Shown here: positions 1 to 5,440 of the stretch, in pieces | How positions within the stretch are numbered: position 1 is the stretch's first letter | Layout: every line of letters begins with the position of its first letter | Origin: an uncultured delta proteobacterium | GTDB lineage: Bacteria; Myxococcota_A; Bradymonadia; REDH01 | Length of the DNA: 6,305 nt | Assembly: GCA_903912275.1 (NCBI GenBank) | Contig: CAIWGR010000095.1 | Span: forward strand, 1 to 6,305 | Direction: 5' to 3' | Program-made: the position numbers and the translations under genes | The notes under the pieces: generated by a model | Database searches by the model: none | The model's input: the letters and a program-made list of their open reading frames with translations, nothing else | Told to the model about the DNA's origin: nothing

Positions 1-1
1 C

Positions 2-355
2 TTCGCCAACCTGTCGGACACCAACCTCACCGAGGCCGACCTCTCCGAGATCCAGGGGCAGGGCGCCGACTTCACCGGTGCCAACATGGAGGGCGCCGTG
101 CTTGAGAGCGCCGACCTCTCCAACGCCACCCTCATCTCTGCCTCGCTCATCGACGCCGACCTGTCTGACGCTACCCTGCGCAACGCCGACATGACCGAGA
201 TCCTGCTGAACGGCGCAACCCTCTCCGGCGCCGACCTCACGCACGCCAACCTCACCGGCGGCGACCTCACCGATGCCGAGCTCGTCGGTGCCATCCTCGA
301 TGATGCCAACCTCGAGGATGTCGAGGGCTACGAGCCCGACGACGACGACTACTAG
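2..355 (+). CDS. Pentapeptide-repeat protein, C-terminal part (5' end outside window)
   Basis: The frame is open from the left edge and ends at TAG, giving 117 visible residues. Almost the whole stretch is pentapeptide repeats of the A(D/N)LXX type: about 21 consecutive units such as ANLSD, TNLTE, ADLSE, ADFTG, ANMEG, ADLSN, ASLID, ADLTH, ANLTG and ANLED. The central residue is nearly always Leu, Phe or Met. Such repeats fold into a right-handed quadrilateral beta-helix with four pentapeptides per turn, so about five turns are visible. One unit (IQGQG) departs from the consensus. The protein ends in an acidic tail, VEGYEPDDDDY. Repeats of this kind occur in proteins of many roles, including gyrase-protecting DNA mimics, structural proteins and scaffolds. 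Nothing here points to one role, and the missing N-terminus may carry another domain or a signal peptide. The in-frame ATG at 86 lies inside the repeats and is not a likely start. The gene converges on the Fe-S carrier gene. Confidence 0.9.
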   Translation, partial: FANLSDTNLTEADLSEIQGQGADFTGANMEGAVLESADLSNATLISASLIDADLSDATLRNADMTEILLNGATLSGADLTHANLTGGDLTDAELVGAILDDANLEDVEGYEPDDDDY

Positions 356-364
356 GCTGGCAAT

Positions 365-384
365 CGGCCTCGCTTGGCAGGCCG
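365..384. terminator. Small inverted repeat in the convergent gap (possible weak bidirectional terminator)
   Basis: The 72-bp gap between the two convergent stop codons holds a perfect 6-bp inverted repeat, CGGCCT (365-370) and AGGCCG (379-384), with an 8-nt loop. It starts 10 bp after the pentapeptide gene's stop. No T-run follows on either strand, so it does not fit a classic Rho-independent terminator. Its position suggests a role at the ends of both transcripts, but a 6-bp stem in GC-rich DNA can arise by chance. Confidence 0.3.
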
Positions 385-427
385 CTAGCACCGAGGGGAG
401 AACCCGCCGGCCCTGCCCATTCCGAGG

Positions 428-754
428 CTAGGTGCTGAAGCTGGTGCCGCAGCCGCAGCTGCGTGCCGAGTTCGGATTGCTGAACTTGAAGCCGCCGTTC
501 ATCAGGTCGGAGGCGAAGTCCACCTCGGTGCCGTTGAGGTAGAGGTAGCTCTTCGGGTCGCAGAAGACCTTCACCCCCTCCGACTCAAAGACCCGGTCTT
601 TCTCTGCAGGCACATCGACCTCCAGCACATAGGAGAGACCGGAGCAGCCGCCCGACTTCACGCCGACGCGAACACCGTGGTCCGCCGACAGGCTCTGCGA
701 GTTCATGATTTCGAGCACGCGGCGCGCGGCCGCAGGAGTAACAGAGAGAGCCAT
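428..754 (-). CDS. A-type Fe-S cluster carrier (HesB/IscA/SufA/ErpA family)
   Basis: This 108-residue cytoplasmic protein has the usual length of the family, which carries Fe-S clusters (or iron) to target apoproteins. It begins MALSVTPAAARRVLEIM, the typical N-terminal helix. It keeps all three family cysteines: Cys37 in SGGCSGLSY, and Cys100 and Cys102 in the C-terminal SCGCGTSF motif. The FSNPN segment before the last two is also typical. A further Cys65 is not part of the signature. The start at 754 is preferred over an in-frame GTG at 790 because a Shine-Dalgarno-like GAGG lies just upstream and homology begins there. The paralogue (IscA, SufA or ErpA) cannot be decided from sequence alone, and no other isc or suf gene is in the window. 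It is the last gene of the minus-strand run, 63 bp after the chorismate mutase gene, and may have its own promoter. Confidence 0.95.
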   Translation of the reverse strand: MALSVTPAAARRVLEIMNSQSLSADHGVRVGVKSGGCSGLSYVLEVDVPAEKDRVFESEGVKVFCDPKSYLYLNGTEVDFASDLMNGGFKFSNPNSARSCGCGTSFST

Positions 755-775
755 GGTGCCTCGTTGGATGCCGTA

Positions 776-792
776 GAGTGGGAACCGCACTC
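776..792. repeat. Short inverted repeat upstream of the Fe-S carrier gene
   Basis: GAGTG (776-780) and CACTC (788-792) form a perfect 5-bp inverted repeat around a 7-nt centre. It lies between the candidate promoter and the Fe-S carrier start, overlapping the expected transcript start. It could be a small operator half-site pair or leader hairpin, or chance. It does not resemble a known IscR or Fur site that I can recognise. Confidence 0.2.
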
Positions 793-793
793 C

Positions 794-821
794 ATGCTAG
801 GGCCGTGGGCCGCAAGGTCAA
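794..821 (-). promoter_or_regulatory. Candidate sigma70-type promoter for the Fe-S carrier gene
   Basis: Reading the minus strand, TTGACC (821-816, five of six matches to TTGACA) is followed after 16 nt by TAGCAT (799-794, four of six matches to TATAAT). The predicted transcript start is near 787, giving a leader of about 33 nt before the ATG at 754. The -35 hexamer overlaps the TGA stop of the chorismate mutase gene. The match is by eye only and the spacer is slightly short, but the position suits a gene separated from its neighbour by 63 bp. Confidence 0.35.
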
Positions 822-1111
822 GTCGCAGCCGCTGCCTCTTGTCGCTGAACCTCGAGCGAGTCTGCGAGCAGCAGCAGCAAGAGCTGCGCTACCAACGTGT
901 CGGGAAGACCCAGCGCGGAGCCTTCTGCCCGCAACCGCGCCATCAGCTCCGCCTCGCGGGCAGGGTCGTGGAAGGGCAGCGCCTCTGCCAGCTTGACTGC
1001 GGCCATCCGGCAGGAGACAGCCCGCCGCGCCGCCACCAGCCGAAGCAGCTCCGAGTCGATGGCGTCGAATGAGGCACGAAGCTCCGCGAGGCCCTCACGC
1101 TGCTCGCTCAT
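818..1111 (-). CDS. Chorismate mutase, AroQ class (stand-alone)
   Basis: This 97-residue all-helical protein matches the AroQ fold, which converts chorismate to prephenate on the route to Phe and Tyr. Aligned by eye with the chorismate mutase domain of the E. coli P-protein, every active-site residue is conserved with an offset of one: Arg12 (LRASFDAID), Arg29, Lys40, Asp49, Arg52, Glu53, Ser85 and Gln89 (DSLEVQRQ). No dehydratase, dehydrogenase or DAHP-synthase domain is fused to it, and there is no signal peptide, so it should be a cytoplasmic, monofunctional enzyme. A run of six leucines (77-82) lies in the last helix, partly encoded by CTG repeats. The start at 1111 is one base after the TGA of the upstream START-like gene (TGAGATG), which suggests translational coupling. 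No other aromatic-pathway gene is in the window. Confidence 0.92.
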   Translation of the reverse strand: MSEQREGLAELRASFDAIDSELLRLVAARRAVSCRMAAVKLAEALPFHDPAREAELMARLRAEGSALGLPDTLVAQLLLLLLADSLEVQRQEAAAAT

Positions 1112-1112
1112 C

Positions 1113-1643
1113 TCAGCCGCCCTGCTGCTTGCGGATGAAGGCTGTCACGCCCTCGTTCGTCTTGCGCAGGTTGGGCTCGATTGTCCGGATAACCAGCTTC
1201 TCCACAGCGTCGCTCGCGCTCTTGGCCAGCAGGCGCGGCACCCCGATCTTGTCGGCATGAACGACGATCTCGCCGTTGATTGTTACCTCTGTCTGCGACC
1301 CCTTTGCCCGCCAGGTGTTGTGCCCGTGGCAGATGATTGCCTCTGGCAGAAAGCCGAGCACGGTCCGCCAGTCGCAGCTCTGATCGTCGAGGAACCAGGT
1401 GGCGTGGTCGGTCCACCGGAACATCTCCGGCTTCACGAAGGCGCGAATCGCCGTCGGAATCTCACCGGCGCGTGCGTTCCAGAGGTTCACAAAGTGTACC
1501 TTGCCCGGCTCATCCCGCCGCTCCTTGACGATGATGGAGTCTACATTGGAGAGGTAGGGTGCGAGCTCCGAGAGCCGCTCACGCTGCACCTCGTAGACCT
1601 GCTCGACCGGGTAGGGAATGGTGTCTTGGATGACGAACTTCAT
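1113..1643 (-). CDS. START-like (SRPBCC superfamily, DUF2505-like) protein
   Basis: This is a 176-residue soluble protein with no signal peptide. Its N-terminus (MKFVIQDTIPYPVEQVYEVQ) has the usual START-like opening: a first beta-strand, then a P-x-E-x-V helix start. Alternating strand-like segments follow, then a long C-terminal helix (about 140-172, GVPRLLAKSASDAVEKLVIR onward). That layout forms a helix-grip cavity for a hydrophobic ligand. The overall look fits DUF2505-type uncharacterised proteins. The PSGK/EPGK-like turn and long last helix also recall the PRELI/MSF1 lipid-transfer branch of the superfamily, though this is an impression only. The ligand and function are unknown. The start is supported by GAGG (1652-1649 on the minus strand) five bases before ATG. 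It lies 71 bp after the GH5 gene, beyond a hairpin, and is tightly coupled to the chorismate mutase gene. Confidence 0.75.
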   Translation of the reverse strand: MKFVIQDTIPYPVEQVYEVQRERLSELAPYLSNVDSIIVKERRDEPGKVHFVNLWNARAGEIPTAIRAFVKPEMFRWTDHATWFLDDQSCDWRTVLGFLPEAIICHGHNTWRAKGSQTEVTINGEIVVHADKIGVPRLLAKSASDAVEKLVIRTIEPNLRKTNEGVTAFIRKQQGG

Positions 1644-1674
1644 GCCGGCCTCGTGTGGTTGCGCTGCGGGTCGA

Positions 1675-1722
1675 CCCCATAGCAGCCATGGTCATCGCCT
1701 GACAGTTCCCGCCGCTATGGGG
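1675..1722 (-). terminator. Hairpin over the GH5 stop codon (terminator or mRNA 3'-end structure)
   Basis: CCCCATAGCAGC (1675-1686) and GCCGCTATGGGG (1711-1722) form a 12-position inverted repeat. In the minus-strand RNA it pairs fully, with a single G-U wobble. A smaller nested repeat, GTCA (1691-1694) and TGAC (1700-1703), lies in the 24-nt loop. One arm contains the TAG stop of the GH5 gene (1717-1715). No U-run follows, so this is not a textbook Rho-independent terminator. It may stabilise the 3' end of the upstream mRNA, attenuate read-through, or act with Rho. The length of the match makes chance unlikely. Confidence 0.55.
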
Positions 1723-3313
1723 CCGGAGCGATGCGAATCGACTGCCCGCCGTCGGTTTCGCTCTGCAGGAGCAGCAGACCCGAAGGATTGTCGTATCGGC
1801 CACAGAGCGCCCGCTCGCTCCCCTCGACCGTGATGACCGCCCCGTTCGGATAGAGCCGGCTCGGCATCGCGACTTCGGTGACGCCACCGGCGGTCGCCCT
1901 CCAAGAAAGCGATGCGGTCCGCGCAGTCTTGCTGAAGGAGAAGGTGTCGCTGCTGCCCGCAATCACGGATGGATAGACGCGAACAAGTTCTTCGGTGGTC
2001 GGCCGCTCGGAGCCATCCGGCGCGACCAGTGAGAAGCCCTCAAGGTTCCAGTCGAAGCTGTCGGTCGAATACTCCCAAGCCGTCGAGTGGAGGCCGAAGG
2101 CGTCGAGCGCATCGTAGGTTTTGCGCAGGTAGAGCGGCGTATTCGGGTTGGCGAACTTGGCACCAAACTCGCCCAATAAGACCGGCACCTGCCAGCGCTC
2201 ACCCTGCTCTTCGAGGAAGGTCACGGGCCGCATCGCGGAGAAGCTCTCCGTGATGGGGATGCCGAGGAAGACGCGGGGGTCGTAGTAGTGGGGTGCCCAG
2301 ACCATGCCGCCGCCATCCGGACGCTCGATGAAGAAGGTCTGGTCGGTCGCGTCGGTGCCGCTCGTATCGAAGAAGATGGGCGCCCCCGGCGCCACCTCGC
2401 GGATCGCCGCGGCCACCTCGGTGTAGAAGGGGGTGAGAACATCGCGCCCCCAGTGCTCCTCGTTGTCGCTGCCCGGGTGGGGCTCGTTGAAGATCTCGAA
2501 GCCCACCACATTCCCCGCAGGCCAGAGCTGACGAGCGACCTCGGTCCACATGTCACGGAAGGCATCGCGGGTTCCGTCGCCGTTCTGCCAGAAGCGGTCG
2601 AAGGCGGGGAAGACCTGCCCCGCATCGTCGCTGATGTAGCGCATAAACCAGCCCTCGCAGGCCTCGTTCTCAGGGCGCGGCGGCACCGGCGCCGCCAGTG
2701 CCCAGTCGGGTGCGCCGTCGCCGCAGTAGGCACGCGCAAAGAGGTCCTGGTGCATGTCGACCACGACGCGGATCCCGTGACGCCCAAACACCTCAATGAG
2801 CGCACGCACCCGCGCCAGATAGGCTGTGTCGTAGCTTCCCCGCGCCGGCTCGGCCGCCTCCCAGATGATGGGCAATCGGACGGTGTTCATGCCCCATGCC
2901 TCCACGCGGGCCACATAGGTCTCCGCGGCCAGATCGAAGGCTGGTGCGGTCTCTTGGCCCGGATGGCCCGACTCCGCAAACGGGAAGGGAAAGAAGGGCG
3001 CAGTCTTCGAGCGGCCGCCGGCGTTGACGCCGCGTAGCAAGACCTGCCGTCCGAGCGCGTCGCGGAACTGGCGGCCATCGATGGTCAGCTTGGGCGTCGC
3101 GAGCTCGGGCCTCACCAGCTCGCACGGCTGCAGTGGCAAGAATGCAGCCGAACCCTCCGCGGAGCCTTCGGCGGAGCCATCGCTGCTCCCGGACGCATCG
3201 TCCGTCGCAAGGTCTGCGCCCGTGTCGGCCTCTGACCCTCCGCTGCAGGCTGCAAGCAGTGCGAGCCCGGCGCTGGCGAGGGAGGTGAGTGCGAGCGTTG
3301 CAAGTCGATTCAT
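1715..3313 (-). CDS. Lipoprotein glycoside hydrolase family 5, endoglycoceramidase-like
   Basis: The 532-residue protein starts with a lipoprotein signal (MNRLATLALTSL onward) and lipobox LAAC, with the lipidated Cys23 followed by Ser, so outer-membrane anchoring is likely. An acidic Ser/Gly/Asp/Ala linker runs to about residue 57. The GH5 TIM barrel (about 75-450) shows NTVRLP (143-148), DMHQDLF (186-192), the acid/base Glu277 in FNEP, His342-Tyr343 in PHYYDP, and the nucleophile Glu382 in LLGEFG. The CGDGAPDWA motif (197-205), a second Cys in ENEAC, and the DRFWQNGDG segment match the endoglycoceramidase-like subgroup, which releases the glycan from glycosphingolipids. The C-terminal 75 residues resemble the small beta-sandwich that follows the barrel in those enzymes (TEVAMPSRLYPNGAVITVEG). 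The substrate may be another beta-glycoside. The start at 3313 is fixed by the signal peptide; the frame is open further upstream, but that part overlaps the transporter gene. No strong Shine-Dalgarno is seen. It lies 8 bp after the transporter stop, so coupled translation is likely. Confidence 0.92.
   Translation of the reverse strand: MNRLATLALTSLASAGLALLAACSGGSEADTGADLATDDASGSSDGSAEGSAEGSAAFLPLQPCELVRPELATPKLTIDGRQFRDALGRQVLLRGVNAGGRSKTAPFFPFPFAESGHPGQETAPAFDLAAETYVARVEAWGMNTVRLPIIWEAAEPARGSYDTAYLARVRALIEVFGRHGIRVVVDMHQDLFARAYCGDGAPDWALAAPVPPRPENEACEGWFMRYISDDAGQVFPAFDRFWQNGDGTRDAFRDMWTEVARQLWPAGNVVGFEIFNEPHPGSDNEEHWGRDVLTPFYTEVAAAIREVAPGAPIFFDTSGTDATDQTFFIERPDGGGMVWAPHYYDPRVFLGIPITESFSAMRPVTFLEEQGERWQVPVLLGEFGAKFANPNTPLYLRKTYDALDAFGLHSTAWEYSTDSFDWNLEGFSLVAPDGSERPTTEELVRVYPSVIAGSSDTFSFSKTARTASLSWRATAGGVTEVAMPSRLYPNGAVITVEGSERALCGRYDNPSGLLLLQSETDGGQSIRIAPAP
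3143..3178 (-). repeat. 12-bp tandem repeat encoding GSAE units in the GH5 linker
   Basis: On the coding strand two 12-bp units, GGCTCCGCCGAA and GGCTCCGCGGAG (3178-3155), are followed by a diverged third, GGTTCGGCTGCA (3154-3143). They encode GSAE-GSAE-GSAA, residues 46-57, at the end of the linker between the lipobox and the catalytic domain. Such in-frame repeats can change copy number by slippage, which would lengthen or shorten the linker without a frameshift. Confidence 0.6.
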
Positions 3314-3321
3314 CGCTGTGC

Positions 3322-4836
3322 CTAGGGCGTAGAGAGGGCAAGTGGGATGAGCAGCCAGGCCGCAGCAACGACGAGCACCACCCCCACCGTGTCGAGAATC
3401 AGACCGGCGCGGGCCATCTGTCCCACCGTGAAGCGGCCGGCGCCGTAGGCGATCGCGTTGGGCGGCGTGCCGACGGGCATCGCAAAGCTGCAGCTCGCAG
3501 CAAGCGTCGTTGTGATGACGAGTACGACCGGGTTCATGTGGAGGCCCGCAGCCAGCCCCGCCATCACCGGGACGGCCGCTGCGGTCATCGCGGTGTTGCT
3601 TGCGAATTCCCCCACGCCGATCACGAGCGCCGCGACGACCGTCAACACGAGCAGAGCAGGCGCACCGGCGAAGGAGCCCGCGACGGCGCCAAGCAAGTCG
3701 CCCACCTTGTGTGCGTCCAGTGCCGCCGCGAGGCTGAACCCGCCGCCGAAGAGCAGCAGCACATCCCACGGCAGCGTGCGGATGGAGCGCCCATCAAGCA
3801 GGGGCCGCCGCCGCTCTCGGCCCTCACGGTCCGCGTCAGCCACCACTGGAATCGTCCAGAGTGCCATCGCCGCCGCCATCGCGATCCAGCCGTCGGAGAG
3901 CGAGGCGAAGGGCTTGATGCTCCCCAGGGTGAGCTCGGCCACAAACGGCCGCGTGACCCAGAGCACCACCGCCGCCGCAAAGACCACAATCGTGAGCCGC
4001 TGCCCCGCGTCGCCCGTCAGTACCTCTCGCTTCACATCAGCAATGGGCTTGGGTGCTACCTTGACGACCCCGCGGGTGATGACCCACCAGGCGATCGGCA
4101 GGAACAGCGCGGCAAGCGGCACGCCGAAGATGAGCCACTGCCCGAAGGTGATGCTGCTCTTGAGTTCGTCGCGCAGATAGGCGGCAGCGAAGACATTGGG
4201 GGCGGTGCCGAGCATCGTGGCGAGGCCCCCGATGGTGGCAGCGTAGGCGACCCCCAATGTGAGTGATGCGGCGAAGGCCGCCGACTCGCGGCTGTCGATG
4301 CCGTCGCTCCGCTCCGCAGTGTGGACCAGACCCAGCGCGACCGGCAGCATCATGGAAGCCGTCGCTGCGTTCGAGACCCACATGCTGATGAGCGCCGTAG
4401 CTGCCATCACTGCAAGCACGAGACGGTCCATGCGACGCCCGGCGCGCGCCAGAATGAAGTTCGCCACCCGGTGGTGGAGCCCCGTCTGCTGCATCGCCTC
4501 GGCGATGATGAAGCCACCCAGAAAGAGAAAGACCATCTCCTGCGCGTAGGGAGCCGCGGCCGCCTTCATCGAGGCAATCCCGAGCATCGGAAAGATCACC
4601 AGCGGCAGAAGCGCAGTGATAGAGACATGCACCGGCTCGAGAAGCCACCAACTCCCCATCCAGACCGCGGCGGCCAGTGTGAGCCGCGCCTCATGCGACA
4701 CCGAGAGCGCCGTCGCGCCGCTCCCGACCGCCTCCGGGAAGAGGAGGTAGAGGATGGTCGCTGCCGCAGGTCCGGCCAGCAGCCGGAGCCAGAGAGAGAG
4801 GGTCGGGTTCATCCCTCGAGTCTGCACGACTGTCAC
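3322..4836 (-). CDS. Sodium-coupled dicarboxylate/sulfate transporter, SLC13/DASS family
   Basis: This is a 504-residue inner-membrane protein with about 11-12 hydrophobic segments and the internal duplication of the divalent anion:Na+ symporter (DASS) family. Each half carries an SNT-type motif for sodium and substrate binding: SNAAT at 155-159 and SNT at 413-415 (GEFASNTAM). Each is followed by a matching PN loop: GTAPN (210-214) and the family-typical PVGTPPNAIAYG (454-465). Known members import succinate, fumarate, malate, citrate or sulfate with Na+; which anion is used here cannot be read from sequence. The GTG at 4836 overlaps the TGA of the preceding gene (GTGA), favouring coupled initiation there. 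An ATG eight codons on (4812, MNPTLSLWLR) is a credible alternative, although GAGGG directly abuts it. The GH5 lipoprotein gene follows 8 bp downstream. Confidence 0.93.
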   Translation of the reverse strand: MTVVQTRGMNPTLSLWLRLLAGPAAATILYLLFPEAVGSGATALSVSHEARLTLAAAVWMGSWWLLEPVHVSITALLPLVIFPMLGIASMKAAAAPYAQEMVFLFLGGFIIAEAMQQTGLHHRVANFILARAGRRMDRLVLAVMAATALISMWVSNAATASMMLPVALGLVHTAERSDGIDSRESAAFAASLTLGVAYAATIGGLATMLGTAPNVFAAAYLRDELKSSITFGQWLIFGVPLAALFLPIAWWVITRGVVKVAPKPIADVKREVLTGDAGQRLTIVVFAAAVVLWVTRPFVAELTLGSIKPFASLSDGWIAMAAAMALWTIPVVADADREGRERRRPLLDGRSIRTLPWDVLLLFGGGFSLAAALDAHKVGDLLGAVAGSFAGAPALLVLTVVAALVIGVGEFASNTAMTAAAVPVMAGLAAGLHMNPVVLVITTTLAASCSFAMPVGTPPNAIAYGAGRFTVGQMARAGLILDTVGVVLVVAAAWLLIPLALSTP

Positions 4837-5432
4837 GACGAGGGCAAACGAACCGCGCCGCTCCGCCGCTGCAGCCAGGCCACAAGTGCGTCGCGGCCTT
4901 CCGTGGTCAGCAGGGCGCCTAGGATGGCAGCACCGGAAGCACCATGCTGCTCACAGGCGTCGAGCCGCTCCGGTACGATACCGCCAAGCGCCAGGCAGGG
5001 CACGCTGCTCCGGTGTGCTAGCGCTCGGAGCCCGTTCAGCCCAAGCGGCGGCAGCGCACTCGACTTGGACGTTGGGGCGAAGACCGGCGACACGAGCGCC
5101 GACGCACCGGGATAATCCTCTGCCCGCGCCAGTTCCGCCATGCTGTGAACCGAGACGGAGCAGACCTGCGCACCCGCAGGTGCTGCATCTCCTCCTCGCA
5201 GGTGCAGGCCGTCGCCGCAGTCCGGGCTCCAGAGCGCGAGGCTCCGGATGCAGGGTATCCCCCGCTCCCGCAACAGCCCCGACCAGCGCGACGCGCTTCG
5301 CATCGCGGCCTCATCGGCCTGGTGCGCTCGGAGCCAGACCGAACTGAGCCCAGCGTCGATCAGCGGCTCAAGCTCCTGGTGGCGGAGCGGGCCACCAAGA
5401 TTCACGACCGCTCGGACCTCAAACGGTCGCAC
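4833..5432 (-). CDS. ThiE/TenI-family protein (thiamine phosphate synthase-like barrel)
   Basis: This 199-residue cytoplasmic TIM-barrel protein shows family landmarks: GDGLHLRGGD (73-82), SVSVHSMAELARAE (92-105), SPVFAPTSK (115-123), PPLGLNGL (128-135) and LALGGIVPERL (147-157). ThiE joins HMP-PP and thiazole phosphate in thiamine synthesis; TenI acts as a thiazole tautomerase in bacilli. The phosphate-side residues are largely kept (Ser94, Ser122, Lys123, Gly150-Gly151). The HMP-PP/Mg side is not: the ThiE QxRxK motif reads WLRAH (33-37, only Arg35 kept), and the Asn-Asp pair before the DG-HL motif is absent (IRSLAL). His96 in VHS resembles TenI more than ThiE. It may therefore be TenI-like or have another role. 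The GTG start at 5432 lies 8 bp after the bcp stop; a GTG at 5405 is possible. The stop overlaps the transporter start by 4 bp. Confidence 0.85.
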   Translation of the reverse strand: MRPFEVRAVVNLGGPLRHQELEPLIDAGLSSVWLRAHQADEAAMRSASRWSGLLRERGIPCIRSLALWSPDCGDGLHLRGGDAAPAGAQVCSVSVHSMAELARAEDYPGASALVSPVFAPTSKSSALPPLGLNGLRALAHRSSVPCLALGGIVPERLDACEQHGASGAAILGALLTTEGRDALVAWLQRRSGAVRLPSS

Positions 5433-5440
5433 GACAGCGC

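Noticed and set aside
356..427. CCGAGG copies at about 392-397 and 422-427 as a possible attachment-site or insertion duplication
   Set aside because: They are only six bases long, with no mobile gene nearby and no other sign of insertion.
755..790. Longer Fe-S carrier start at a GTG at 790
   Set aside because: The extra 12 residues lack family similarity, and the ATG at 754 has a well-placed GAGG. The candidate promoter would also start transcription at about this point.
864..882. Short AGC triplet run in the chorismate mutase gene
   Set aside because: It is only a handful of units, encoding leucines of a normal helix. It is too short to call a microsatellite of note.
897..1682. Plus-strand open frame of 261 codons opposite the START-like and chorismate mutase genes
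   Set aside because: It spans two convincing minus-strand genes, including all conserved chorismate mutase residues, and shows no domain. It is a shadow of biased codon use.
2288..3037. Plus-strand open frame of 249 codons opposite the GH5 gene
   Set aside because: It is antisense to the conserved catalytic barrel, with no recognisable motif or supporting context.
3314..3769. Upstream extension of the GH5 reading frame by 152 residues
   Set aside because: It lies entirely within the transporter gene in another frame, has Arg/Gly-rich composition typical of a GC-rich shadow frame, and would bury a clear lipoprotein signal peptide that begins at 3313.
3289..4266. Long plus-strand open frame (325 codons) opposite the transporter
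   Set aside because: It is rich in Arg, His, Gly and Asp with no recognisable motif, and lies antisense to a transporter with clear family motifs. Long antisense frames are expected at this GC content.
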